From JAIESQ01 sp964495375 (GTDB lineage: Bacteria; Planctomycetota; Planctomycetia; Pirellulales; JAEUIK01), in assembly GCA_964495375.1 (NCBI GenBank), contig CAZBWM010000014.1, positions 1 to 64,000 on the forward strand: a stretch of DNA of 64,000 nt. The letters are read 5' to 3'. Position numbers and translations under genes: made by a program. The notes under the pieces are model-generated. The model was not told the origin of the DNA. It made no database searches and saw only the letters and a program-made list of their open reading frames with translations. Below are positions 35,678 to 44,883 of the stretch, piece by piece; position 1 is the first letter of the stretch; each line of letters opens with the position of its first letter.

Positions 35678-36904
35678 ATGGAAGCGTCGACTTGGACCCA
35701 CGACACGCTGGTGGATTGGCGCGCCGCTCCCTACATCTCCGCGGCCCCCAAGCTCGGCATGTCCACCCGCGCCATTCACGCCGGCCAAACGCCCGACCCC
35801 ACCACCGGCGCGGTGATGACGCCGATCTACGCCAACAGCACCTACGTGCAGCAGTCCCCCGGCGTTCACAAGGGCTACGACTACGGGCGGAGCCAGAACC
35901 CCACGCGGTTCGCCCTCGAACGCTGCGTGGCCGATCTGGAAGAAGGGGTCGCTGGCTTCGCCTTTGCCTCGGGCCTGGCGGCGATCGCCACGGTGCTCGA
36001 TCTGTTGGACGCCGGCTCGCACGTCGTCGTTTGCGATGATTTGTACGGTGGTACGTTCCGGCTGTTTGAACGCGTGCGGCGCCGCTCGGCGAATCTCGAC
36101 TTCACGTACGTTGACCCCACGAACACCGCCGCCATCACCGCCGCGCTTAAGCACAACACGCGCATGATCTGGATCGAAACGCCGTCGAACCCGCTGTTGA
36201 AGCTGACCGACCTGGCGGCGGTCGCCAAAATCGCTCGCACGCGCGGCATTCTGGCCGTGGCCGACAACACGTTCGCCACGCCTTGGATTCAGCGGCCGCT
36301 GGCCCTGGGCTTCGACATCGTTGTTCACTCGGTGACCAAATACCTCAACGGCCACAGCGACATGATCGGTGGTATCGCCGTGGTGGCCGATCGCCACGAC
36401 CTGGCCACGCGGCTCGGTTTCTTGCAGAACGCCGTCGGCGCCATCAGCGGGCCGTTCGACAGCTTCCTCGCGCTCCGCGGCGTCAAGACGCTCGCCCTGC
36501 GCATGGATCGCCATTGCCAGAACGCCGAGCACATCGCCCATTGGCTGCAGCGTCATCCGGCGATCGAGCGCGTGCACTACCCCGGCTTGCCGTCGCACCC
36601 GCAGCACGACTTGGCCAACGAGCAGATGCAGGGCTTTGGCGGCATGATCTCGGCGGTCGTTCGCGGCGGTGAAGGCCCCGCGCGCCGCATGCTCGAACGC
36701 TGCGAACTGTTCACCTTGGCCGAAAGCCTCGGCGGCGTCGAAAGCCTGATCGAACATCCGGCGCTGATGACGCACGCCTCGATCCCGGCCGACAAGCGGG
36801 CGGCGATCGGCATCGACGACGGTCTGGTGCGGCTCTCAGTCGGCGTCGAAGACATCGACGACCTGGTCCGCGATCTGGATCACGCCCTGCGCCGCGCCGC
36901 GTAG
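35678..36904 (+). CDS. Cystathionine gamma-synthase/lyase family PLP enzyme
   Basis: 408 residues from the ATG at 35678, with AAGGAG eight bases upstream. Typical Cys/Met-metabolism family features: Y-x-Y-x-R (Y-D-Y-G-R, residues 67-71), A-F-A-S-G-L near 96, D-N-T-F-A-T-P near 196 and the PLP lysine K221 in S-V-T-K-Y-L-N-G-H. The gene follows cbs, so cystathionine gamma-lyase (cystathionine to cysteine, 2-oxobutyrate and ammonia) is the most likely reaction; gamma-synthase or methionine gamma-lyase cannot be excluded from sequence alone. Together the two genes would convert homocysteine to cysteine. Confidence 0.9.
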   Translation: MEASTWTHDTLVDWRAAPYISAAPKLGMSTRAIHAGQTPDPTTGAVMTPIYANSTYVQQSPGVHKGYDYGRSQNPTRFALERCVADLEEGVAGFAFASGLAAIATVLDLLDAGSHVVVCDDLYGGTFRLFERVRRRSANLDFTYVDPTNTAAITAALKHNTRMIWIETPSNPLLKLTDLAAVAKIARTRGILAVADNTFATPWIQRPLALGFDIVVHSVTKYLNGHSDMIGGIAVVADRHDLATRLGFLQNAVGAISGPFDSFLALRGVKTLALRMDRHCQNAEHIAHWLQRHPAIERVHYPGLPSHPQHDLANEQMQGFGGMISAVVRGGEGPARRMLERCELFTLAESLGGVESLIEHPALMTHASIPADKRAAIGIDDGLVRLSVGVEDIDDLVRDLDHALRRAA

Positions 36905-36909
36905 TCCCC

Positions 36910-37044
36910 GGGTCGCGGAGCGACAAGAGGCTTTCGAACACCGACGTCGCTGCAATGGGCTTCGCGGCATGACGGGATTCTTGTGGCTGCGCCAGTTGTT
37001 GTCCGGCTCGCGGAGCAAGCGTACTGCGAGCAGTCGGGCCACCC
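36910..37044. repeat. Dispersed element, copy 3 of 3 (135 bp, inverted orientation)
   Basis: On the minus strand it reads GGGTGGCCCGACTGCTCGCA, then GGCGCAGCCACAAGAATC and CTCTTGTCGCTCCGCGACCC. It matches copies 1 and 2 but lacks the terminal GGCAAGCGGCTGGGCCACC block, so one end is missing. It starts six bases after a stop codon. Confidence 0.85.
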
Positions 37045-37088
37045 AGCAACCCTTGGACGCGCGCACCGGCCAGCAAACCTCCGGCCTC

Positions 37089-37117
37089 TTCTGACCCTCC
37101 CCGCGCCCCGCTATACT
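37089..37117 (+). promoter_or_regulatory. Possible sigma-70 promoter of the dehydrogenase gene
   Basis: TTCTGA (37089-37094), 17 bases, TATACT (37112-37117). The -10 box is good, the -35 box weak. It is about 95 bases before the ATG at 37213. Confidence 0.35.
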
Positions 37118-37212
37118 CCCAGCGGTTTTAAGAGCCTCGCGCGCCGCGCAACGCCAGCGCAGCGAGCTTCGTGGGCTTCATCCTGATCCCGTTCGACCGA
37201 GGAGAACCTCCC

Positions 37213-38130
37213 ATGCCGCTACGTCACATTGCCCCTGGCGAAACGCGCCTTGGTTGGATCGGCACCGGAGTGATGGGCTCGAGCATGGCCGGCCACTTGC
37301 TGGCCAAGGGCTACGCCGTCACGGTCTTCAATCGCACCAAGGCCAAGGCCGACAAGCTCGTGGCCGCCGGCGCCAAGTGGGCCGATACGCCCAAGGCCGT
37401 GGCCGCCGCCAGCGATGTCATCTTTACGATTGTTGGTTACCCGGCCGACGTCCGCGAAACTGTGCTCGGCCCCGAGGGGACGCTCGCCGGCGCCAAGTCC
37501 GGCGCGATCCTCGTCGACATGACCACCAGCGAGCCCTCGCTGGCCGCCGAGATTTATGAAGCCGCCAAAAAGCGCGGCGTCGAGAGTGTCGATGCGCCGG
37601 TCTCCGGCGGCGACATCGGCGCGCGCGAAGCCCGGCTGGCCATCATGATCGGGGGCGATGCCGAAGTGGTCGACGCCTTAAAGCCCTGCTGGGAGACGCT
37701 CGGCAAAACGATCGTCCGTGTCGGCGGCCCCGGCGCCGGCCAGCACACCAAAATGGTCAATCAAATTTTGATCGCCTCGAACATGATCGGCGTCTGCGAG
37801 GCCCTGTTGTACGGCTACCGCGCGGGCCTTGATCTAGAAACGGTGCTGCAAGCGGTTGGCTCGGGCGCGGCCGGCAGTTGGTCGCTGAATAATCTTGGCC
37901 CGCGGATCATGAACAACAACTTCGATCCCGGCTTCTTCGTCGAGCACTTCATCAAAGACATGGGCATCGCGCTAGCCGAGGCCCGCCGCATGCGCTTGGC
38001 CTTGCCTGGCCTGGCGCTGGCCAATCAGCTTTACATCGCGCTCGAAGCGCAAGGGCACGGCCGCGATGGCACGCAGGCCTTGGCCCTGGCCCTCGGCAAG
38101 CTCTCGGGCATCGATTGGAAGAAGCGGTAA
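37213..38130 (+). CDS. Beta-hydroxyacid dehydrogenase (3-hydroxyisobutyrate dehydrogenase family)
   Basis: 305 residues from the ATG at 37213, preceded by AGGAG. The N-terminal Rossmann motif is G-W-I-G-T-G-V-M-G (14-22). The substrate-binding D-A-P-V-S-G-G (127-133) and the catalytic lysine K180 in G-A-G-Q-H-T-K-M-V-N-Q are both present. R41 after the second beta strand (F-N-R-T) suggests NADP preference. Family members oxidise or reduce 3-hydroxyisobutyrate, tartronate semialdehyde or succinic semialdehyde. The neighbours do not identify the substrate. Confidence 0.9.
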   Translation: MPLRHIAPGETRLGWIGTGVMGSSMAGHLLAKGYAVTVFNRTKAKADKLVAAGAKWADTPKAVAAASDVIFTIVGYPADVRETVLGPEGTLAGAKSGAILVDMTTSEPSLAAEIYEAAKKRGVESVDAPVSGGDIGAREARLAIMIGGDAEVVDALKPCWETLGKTIVRVGGPGAGQHTKMVNQILIASNMIGVCEALLYGYRAGLDLETVLQAVGSGAAGSWSLNNLGPRIMNNNFDPGFFVEHFIKDMGIALAEARRMRLALPGLALANQLYIALEAQGHGRDGTQALALALGKLSGIDWKKR

Positions 38131-38138
38131 CTCGCGCC

Positions 38139-38210
38139 GGGGACTGGAGTCGTTTCTGCGCTCGATTTGGCGATCTGGCGCCGCGCGGATCAGAAACGAC
38201 TCCTGTCCCC
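38139..38210. repeat. REP-like hairpin, GGGGACWGGAGTCGTTTCTG family
   Basis: Arms of 20 bp at 38139-38158 and 38191-38210 differ at one position. The spacer is itself partly palindromic (GGCGATCTGGCGCC region). It begins nine bases after the dehydrogenase stop codon. Confidence 0.9.
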
Positions 38211-38230
38211 CTTGGCCCAGTTTGAACTCC

Positions 38231-38330
38231 GAAAAGGTGTCAGGAACCTTGTCCAGTTCGTGCGTCGGTGCTCCTACCCGCGCAGTGGAAAAGGTTCCTG
38301 ACACCTTTTCAACTCCTGACACCTTTTCAA
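38231..38330. repeat. REP-like hairpin, TGTCAGGAACC family, plus an extra half copy
   Basis: GAAAAGGTGTCAGGAACCTT (38231-38250) is the exact reverse complement of 38291-38310, and a third arm fragment CTCCTGACACCTTTTCAAC follows at once. Only 20 bp separate it from the other hairpin family. Confidence 0.9.
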
Positions 38331-38338
38331 CTCACTCC

Positions 38339-39106
38339 TCACGGCCTGACCGGTGGCGGATTGTCACGGGCTCGATCATTCTCGACCGGCGCCGCCGTCT
38401 CACCATCGGTCGCCGACAGCGCTTCCGCCTCGGACACGCCTCCTTCGCCGGCAGCCACCGTCACCAGCTCAATTGTGTAGGCATCGTCGGGCGAGAGTTT
38501 CGTCGCCACGCTCAATTCACGTTGAGCCTGTTCGGGATAGCCCAAGTACAGATACTGAAAACCAAGCACGAACCGCACGGCCGGGTCGTCGGGGTTGTCC
38601 TTGCGAACCGCTTCGAGCGCCTTAAGCTGCGTGGCGAACGCCCCGCGGACGCCGTACAACCGTTTGTGATTCTTCACGACCAAGCCCCATTGCCGCTGCG
38701 GCAACAGCGACATGCCCAAGTGAAGCGCGTCGGCTGCACTGGTGTAATTGCCGCGGGCGAACTCCGCCTGACCCAATCGCAGCGCGTAAGTGCCCGATTG
38801 CGGTTCGTCGACCAAGGCATGGCGCCAATGCCGGGCCGCCTGCGTGTAGTTGCCGGCGCGAAACGCGCGCTCCCCCAACTGGTTCCACGTCGGCGTTGGC
38901 TCGGGGGCGAGTCGCCGCGACTCGCTCTCGAAGTGCATTTGTTCGCGCTCGAAGATCAAATCGAGATTGCCGCGCTGGTTGGGATCGAGCACGATTGCGC
39001 GCTGACGCAGGCCCATGCCTTGACNNNNNNNNNNGGCCAGCGACGCCCCAGCCGCCACCAATGCGAAGACCAAGGCGCGTGGGAAGGACCGCGTGAGAGC
39101 ACGCAT
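38339..39106 (-). CDS. Exported TPR-containing protein (with N gap near the signal peptide)
   Basis: About 255 residues from the ATG at 39106, which has AGGGGG five bases upstream. A signal peptide (R-A-L-T-R-S-F-P-R then a hydrophobic run to A-S-L-A) runs into ten N at 39025-39034; the frame is kept with ten. The mature part has a basic/acidic start, then three or four TPR-like units (G-N-Y-T-Q-A-A-R-H-W; G-N-Y-T-S-A-A; and a Y-L-G-Y-P-E-Q-A-Q unit), and an acidic, disordered C-terminus. It probably acts as a periplasmic scaffold. Its terminal codon lies next to the hairpin cluster at 38139-38330. Confidence 0.75.
   Translation of the reverse strand: MRALTRSFPRALVFALVAAGASLAXXXXQGMGLRQRAIVLDPNQRGNLDLIFEREQMHFESESRRLAPEPTPTWNQLGERAFRAGNYTQAARHWRHALVDEPQSGTYALRLGQAEFARGNYTSAADALHLGMSLLPQRQWGLVVKNHKRLYGVRGAFATQLKALEAVRKDNPDDPAVRFVLGFQYLYLGYPEQAQRELSVATKLSPDDAYTIELVTVAAGEGGVSEAEALSATDGETAAPVENDRARDNPPPVRP
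39025..39034. other. Assembly gap of ten N in the TPR gene
   Basis: Ten ambiguous bases just after the signal peptide. The reading frame on both sides agrees if the true gap is 10 (or differs from it by multiples of three). Confidence 0.95.
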
Positions 39107-39434
39107 CGTAACCCCCCTCTCGAAAAGAACGCCCACTAAGTGAATTGTCGATCATTGCGATTCCGAAAGCAAACTTTGCGCCTGGTTTTTCGATCGAACG
39201 GTAGAAACCGGTCGTCCGACCCCCGTAGCGCTCTCGCGGCGACTTTCACAGTGCTCACTTCGTGTCGCTAAGCGGATTCCCCGGGCCGGTCTCCTAGGCC
39301 GGCAAGATGAAAGATCCTCCATTTGCCGGAAACCTGTGGCCGACAGCCAGCCAGCCGCCACTCTCCAGCCAAACCGGTGCGGAGTAAAATGCGCGCCATC
39401 GTGACACGCCCTGGCATCATCCGGGACCTTCCCC
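39107..39434. other. Divergent intergenic region, no gene seen
   Basis: 328 bp between the TPR gene and the redoxin gene. A short inverted repeat GCCGG...CCGGC occurs near 39283-39302. I see no complete promoter. Confidence 0.5.
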
Positions 39435-40337
39435 ATGAGCACCGCCAAACCGCCCACAACTTTTCAGCCCAGCGCACCTGTACCCGCTCTGCGCGCACTC
39501 GGCGACGCATCGCCCACCGCGCGTTCGTTCCCGCAGGCTTTATTCTGGGGCATAGCGCTGTTAGCGATCTCGCTGGTGCCGGCGTTCTTCGCTCAGGTCT
39601 TTTGGGCCCGCGCGCTAGTCACTCCGTGGTATGTGCCGATCGGCGGTTCGATCGCCGCGCTAGTGCTGTCCCTGATTGCCTGGCGACATCGCCGCTGGTG
39701 GCGCGTCGGCGTCGCGCTGTTTACCGTGGCGCTGGCCTGCTTCGAGTGGTTCTTCGTGGTCGCAGGCACTCGGCTTCCCGACTATCAAGGCCCGATCGCC
39801 TCTGGTAGCGCGCTGCCGGCGTTTCATGCCGTGCTCGCCGACCAACCGCCGGGCGATGGCTCGAATTTGTCCGCAACGGCCGACTCCGCAGGTGCCAGAT
39901 CGGATACAGCAACTTCCGGCACAGCGATCGATGAGTCGTATTTCCGTCAGGGTCGCGACACCGTGCTGGTCTTCTTTCAAGGCCGCTGGTGCCCGTTCTG
40001 TATGACGCAGCTCACCGAGTTGGAATCACACCACGCGGAGTTTGCCCGCGCCGGCGCGGAGGTGGTCGTGGTCTCGATCGAAGATCCGCTGACGGCCGCC
40101 CAAACGCAGCGCGACTTCCCGCACCTAACGGTTGTCTCCGACTCCGAGCGCGAGTTGGCCGACGCGGTCGACGTGATCAACCGCGGCGCTTCGCCCGACG
40201 GCGGCGACAACACGGCACCGACGATCTTGCTGCTGGACGGCGCAGGCACGGTGCGCTGGCTGCACCGTCCGCAGCGGTTTATCGCCCGCCCTTCGTCGGC
40301 GGAGCTCGTGGCCAGGCTCGCCGAACTTCGTGACTGA
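39435..40337 (+). CDS. Membrane-anchored AhpC/TSA-type redoxin
   Basis: 300 residues. Three membrane helices lie at about 34-58, 65-83 and 90-110, then a linker of low complexity and a thioredoxin-fold domain from about residue 170. The redox motif is C186-P-F-C189 in R-W-C-P-F-C, so a vicinal pair is present, unlike two-Cys peroxiredoxins. After it come V-V-V-V-S-I-E-D and a proline before the last strand (N-T-A-P-T). It may reduce peroxides or disulfides at the membrane. Which side the domain faces is unclear. Its neighbours do not help. Confidence 0.8.
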   Translation: MSTAKPPTTFQPSAPVPALRALGDASPTARSFPQALFWGIALLAISLVPAFFAQVFWARALVTPWYVPIGGSIAALVLSLIAWRHRRWWRVGVALFTVALACFEWFFVVAGTRLPDYQGPIASGSALPAFHAVLADQPPGDGSNLSATADSAGARSDTATSGTAIDESYFRQGRDTVLVFFQGRWCPFCMTQLTELESHHAEFARAGAEVVVVSIEDPLTAAQTQRDFPHLTVVSDSERELADAVDVINRGASPDGGDNTAPTILLLDGAGTVRWLHRPQRFIARPSSAELVARLAELRD

Positions 40338-40358
40338 AGTCGTATTCCCCTCGTCCCT

Positions 40359-40601
40359 CTAGTCCCACGCCTCGCTGCTCGAATGCTCGCCACTCCGTTT
40401 CTTGGTTAGCAAAACGCATTCCGTGTCGCACGTGCTGGCCTTGAAGGCGCAGTATTTTCGCGCGCTGTTCGCCGAAGTGGCCCGTGACGACGATCCGGCC
40501 AAGCGCGGCTTCGTCGCTTGGCTTCGAATTCGCCATTCTTCGACGTCAAAGCGTTCCCCGGCAGCGGCCGAGAAAAGCAGCGAGATCACGAAGATCGGCA
40601 T
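40359..40601 (-). CDS. Doubtful small exported protein
   Basis: 80 codons on the minus strand starting M-P-I-F-V-I-S-L-L-F-S-A-A-A-G, which looks like a signal peptide, followed by a basic, Ser-rich segment with several Cys. Another minus-strand frame in the same place also looks plausible (R-I-V-V-T-G-H-F-G-E-Q), so a frameshift may be present. No clear ribosome binding site. Confidence 0.25.
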   Translation of the reverse strand: MPIFVISLLFSAAAGERFDVEEWRIRSQATKPRLAGSSSRATSANSARKYCAFKASTCDTECVLLTKKRSGEHSSSEAWD

Positions 40602-40832
40602 CACGAGCAACGAAAGCCCGCAGTACCTGACGATGTGGCAGCGCAAGTGACGCGTAGGGTATGCAACGACCTCACGCCTGTTCGCTCTCACCCGTAGCCT
40701 GTTCGCGGGTGCCACTGCCGGCTTGCCCAACAGTGGTCGTGTGGCTGACCGCGTGAGGTCACTACGACGACACCACGATGACCGAAGCGGGATGCACGAC
40801 TCTTCACACGTATCGCGTACTGGAATCACTCT

Positions 40833-40903
40833 GACCACGGATTTCACGGATCACACCGATGAACCGAGAAGCTCAACTCACACATCCGTGTCATCCGTGG
40901 TCC
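40833..40903. repeat. Inverted repeat of the CCACGGATTTCACGGAT type
   Basis: GACCACGGATTTCACGGATC at 40833 faces CATCCGTGTCATCCGTGGTCC near 40883-40903. Motifs of this type are common dispersed non-coding sequences in bacteria (recalled, not searched). Confidence 0.7.
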
Positions 40904-40937
40904 AAGTCTTCATAGTCACAGTCCTCGTGGTTCAGAT

Positions 40938-41071
40938 TTAGGACGCAAAACGGCCCGTTTAGGACGGTTGAGGACGCAAGGATTTTCGGTTTTGCGTCCT
41001 AGGGTCAAGTGCTTTTATGGCAATGGGTTAGGCGTGGTTTTTTCGACCTTAGGACGGTTAGGACGCAAAAT
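40938..41071. repeat. Cluster of AGGACGCAAAA repeats
   Basis: TTAGGACGCAAAA occurs at 40938 and 41059, GAGGACGCAAG at 40970, and the inverted form TTTTGCGTCCTA at 40990. TTAGGACGG is also repeated at 40959 and 41049. The region is non-coding and lies just after the convergent hydrolase gene. Confidence 0.8.
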
Positions 41072-41096
41072 CCCGGAACACTTTAGAGAGGACCCC

Positions 41097-42497
<1,401 letters not shown>

Positions 42498-42639
42498 GCG
42501 GGCGGCCCCGTTGAAAAGAGGGGGACAAGATTCGGGTGAAACTCCGCGGCGATTGGCGAACCTGCGCATGGTAGGCCGCGTCTGGAAGGTTGTGCAACTT
42601 TGTCGCACAAGATTTGCGTATCAAAACCGAGGCCGCGCG

Positions 42640-42719
42640 AAAAAAGGTGCCAGGAACCGATTCGTCGCCGTCTACAGAACGTCGCATGGCAATCGCGAAA
42701 CGGTTCCTGGCACCTTTTT
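42640..42719. repeat. REP-like hairpin, TGCCAGGAACC variant
   Basis: AAAAAGGTGCCAGGAACCG (42641-42659) is the exact reverse complement of 42701-42719, over a 41-bp spacer. Compared with the copies at 13333 and 38231, T is replaced by C in the core on both arms, a compensated change. The T-run on the plus strand could also stop transcription. Confidence 0.9.
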
Positions 42720-42783
42720 CTCCAAGATCGAACGCCGGCGAGCGAATTAGCGACAGAGGAACCTCAAAACGGGGACGCAGGCC

Positions 42784-42978
42784 ATGATTGCCTTTCTGGT
42801 GTGGGTGCTGTTGCTCTTGGTCTGTTGGCCGGCGGCCGTGTTGGCGCTGGTCGCTTATCCATTCATCTGGTTGTTCATGCTCCCATTGCGGCTGGTCGGC
42901 ATCACGGCCGACGCGGCGCTGGAAACCTGGCGCTCGCTGATCACGTTTCCGGCTCGCGTGCTGCGGCGGATTGCCTGA
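42784..42978 (+). CDS. Small membrane protein
   Basis: 64 residues with two hydrophobic segments (about 3-25 and 27-42) and an amphipathic basic C-terminus (R-S-L-I-T-F-P-A-R-V-L-R-R). The ATG follows GGGGACGCAGGCC, a weak ribosome binding site. No family recognised. The composition is typical of real small membrane proteins rather than a shadow frame. Confidence 0.6.
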   Translation: MIAFLVWVLLLLVCWPAAVLALVAYPFIWLFMLPLRLVGITADAALETWRSLITFPARVLRRIA

Positions 42979-43309
42979 GGTACGCGGGTTCGCTGCACTG
43001 AATTCACAGTGCTGAATTAAATCGACGTGCGCCGGATTGCAAGGCCATCCCTTCGCGAGCGCCGATCGTGGCTCGGCCATCCTGGCCGTGTTCTTCATGG
43101 GCCCGAAGCCCAGGCCACGTTCTCCCTTGGTTGACATTCGCCGACCGGTCGGCCAGCATGACGCGAACTTTGGGGCCGCGGCCGCTTGGCGAACGAATCG
43201 CGCCGGCGCGGGCTCGCTCGCGCAATTGAGTCCCTCCGGGAAGCGCTAGCGATCGCTGCCCGGACCGACTCGACAGGTCGATCAATCATTCGACTGCGAA
43301 AGGAATCCG
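42979..43309. other. Intergenic region, no gene seen
   Basis: 331 bp upstream of the CD225 cluster. A small hairpin GCACTG-AATTCA-CAGTGC is at 42995-43012. No promoter is convincing. Confidence 0.5.
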
Positions 43310-43705
43310 ATGAGCCTGTTCTGCCATCAATGCGGCACTGAGAATGCAGACAATGCCACGAGTTGCCGAGCGTGCGGAACGGCGCTCGCCAATCCGTTTG
43401 CGGCGGGCACGGTCGTCGGTGGCGCGGGGAGCCTGCCGCCGGGAAGCGTGCCGAATTACCTCGTGCAGGCGATTCTAGTCACGTTTTGCTGTTGTCTACC
43501 CTGCGGAATCGTGGGCATCGTCTATGCCGCCCAGGTCAACACGTTGCTGCGTGCGGGAGATATCGCCGCCGCCAAGCAGGCATCGGATTCGGCCAAGCTA
43601 TGGTGCTGGATCGGATTGGGCATCGGACTTTTATTCCAACTGGTGATCTGGGCCTTTTATGCGCTGATGATTATTGGCATGGCCGCCGGTCAGCAGAATT
43701 TCTGA
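43310..43705 (+). CDS. Zinc-ribbon plus CD225/dispanin membrane protein, first copy
   Basis: 131 residues with AAGGA before the ATG. The N-terminus is a zinc ribbon: C-H-Q-C-G at 5-9 and C-R-A-C-G near 19-23. Two membrane helices follow, the first with C-C-C-L-P-C-G-I-V-G-I-V-Y-A-A-Q-V-N, the CD225/dispanin signature (the fold of animal IFITM proteins). Bacterial members are of unknown function. The loop after the signature (A-G-D-I-A-A-A-K-Q-A-S) is conserved. The next gene is a paralogue. Confidence 0.88.
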   Translation: MSLFCHQCGTENADNATSCRACGTALANPFAAGTVVGGAGSLPPGSVPNYLVQAILVTFCCCLPCGIVGIVYAAQVNTLLRAGDIAAAKQASDSAKLWCWIGLGIGLLFQLVIWAFYALMIIGMAAGQQNF

Positions 43706-43752
43706 GTCTGGCGAGCCTTTGCGTTGCGTTTGTTTTACAGCGAGCTCATTAA

Positions 43753-44160
43753 GTGTACTGCCCTCACTGTGGAACCGAGAATGCCGTGAACGTCTGGAAT
43801 TGCCAGGCTTGCGGCGCTCCACTCGCCAATCCGTATGAAGCCTCGGCCGCCGCGCCGGGCGTGGCGCTGCCGACCGGGCCGATCTTCAATTGGCTGGCCC
43901 CTTCGATCGTCGCCACGGTTCTCGGCAGCTTTTGCAGTTGCCTGAGTCTCATCGTCATCCCGTGCGGAATTGTCGCGATCGTTTACGCCGCCCAGGTCAA
44001 TGGCATGGTACGGTCCGGAGATATCGCGGGCGCGATGCGCACTGCGGGACTAGCGAGAATCTGGTGTCTGGTGACGTTCGGCGTCGCATCCTTAGGCGTC
44101 ATCCTTTTTGTGTTATTCATGGGCTCAGGTTTCATAATGGAAATGATGAACCAGCCATGA
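43753..44160 (+). CDS. Zinc-ribbon plus CD225/dispanin membrane protein, second copy
   Basis: 135 residues from the GTG at 43753. The layout repeats that of the preceding gene: zinc ribbon (C-P-H-C-G-T-E-N-A, then C-Q-A-C-G) and the CD225 signature I-P-C-G-I-V-A-I-V-Y-A-A-Q-V-N near residue 75. Overall similarity is clear but divergence is high, so this is an old tandem duplication. Its stop overlaps the start of the next gene (ATGA), so the DUF2752 protein is translated with it. Confidence 0.86.
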   Translation: MYCPHCGTENAVNVWNCQACGAPLANPYEASAAAPGVALPTGPIFNWLAPSIVATVLGSFCSCLSLIVIPCGIVAIVYAAQVNGMVRSGDIAGAMRTAGLARIWCLVTFGVASLGVILFVLFMGSGFIMEMMNQP

Positions 44161-44717
44161 CCACGCGACTCGCCAACGATCGAACGTCCTCCCCGCGGCT
44201 GGCCCACGGCACCGTGAGTGCGGATACTCGGAACCTGCCGGTCACGGCGGCGCCTCTCGGCAGGTCAGGCATGTGGCGCGCACCCACCGTGTGGCTTTGC
44301 GGTGGCGTGTTGGCCGTGGCTGGTTTGGCGCTCGTCTACACCGTCGATCCATCGGAGGTCGGTTTTTATCCTCCCTGCATATTGTACCGACTGACAGGCT
44401 GGCATTGCCCCGGCTGTGGAGCAACGCGCGCGCTCCACGCGCTGTTGCATGGCGACGTGCCCCAGGCCCTAGCCTTCAACCCCGTATTCGTCTTCCTGAT
44501 GCCAATCATGGGCGTAGCGCTCGCCTGGCGCGGGCTCGAAAAGTGGCGCGGTCGGCCACCGTGCACCAGGCCGCGGCTGCCCGGCAGTGTGATCCTGGTG
44601 CTCGCCGCGCTCTTGGTGGCGTTCGGCCTGTTGCGGAACCTGCCCGGCTGGCCGTTTGAGCTGTTGGCGCCACATCGGATTGCCGCAGGCCAGCGTGCAG
44701 GAAACGCTTCCCCTTAG
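44157..44717 (+). CDS. DUF2752 membrane protein
   Basis: 186 residues; the ATG overlaps the previous stop. After a 45-residue cytosolic, Arg/Thr-rich N-terminus there are three membrane helices (about 46-62, 112-128, 145-165). The family motif H-C-P-G-C-G-A-T-R-A lies near residues 83-92, just after Y-R-L-T-G-W. Cysteines of this motif probably face one membrane side and may bind a metal or a lipid. The function of DUF2752 is not known. Operon with two CD225 genes suggests that they work at the same membrane. Confidence 0.88.
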   Translation: MTTRLANDRTSSPRLAHGTVSADTRNLPVTAAPLGRSGMWRAPTVWLCGGVLAVAGLALVYTVDPSEVGFYPPCILYRLTGWHCPGCGATRALHALLHGDVPQALAFNPVFVFLMPIMGVALAWRGLEKWRGRPPCTRPRLPGSVILVLAALLVAFGLLRNLPGWPFELLAPHRIAAGQRAGNASP

Positions 44718-44883
44718 TGGGAGGCACGCTCGAAAGCGAAGCGTTGTCGCACAAGATAGCGCGCGGGATAAATCCCGCGGCTAACAGTCGCCGCGACCGC
44801 TACCCGGCTCGCGCCCTTTCTGCGATTATGGCAAATGACGCCCGCTGGGCATCACCAGCTCCCCCTCGAAACACGTGTTGCTG

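Larger units (their letters stand above)
40338..41096. other. Intergenic region with repeats and one doubtful small gene
   Basis: 759 bp. It contains a doubtful minus-strand signal-peptide-like frame (40359-40601), an inverted repeat near 40833-40903 and a repeat cluster of AGGACGCAAAA at 40938-41071, all listed separately. Confidence 0.5.
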
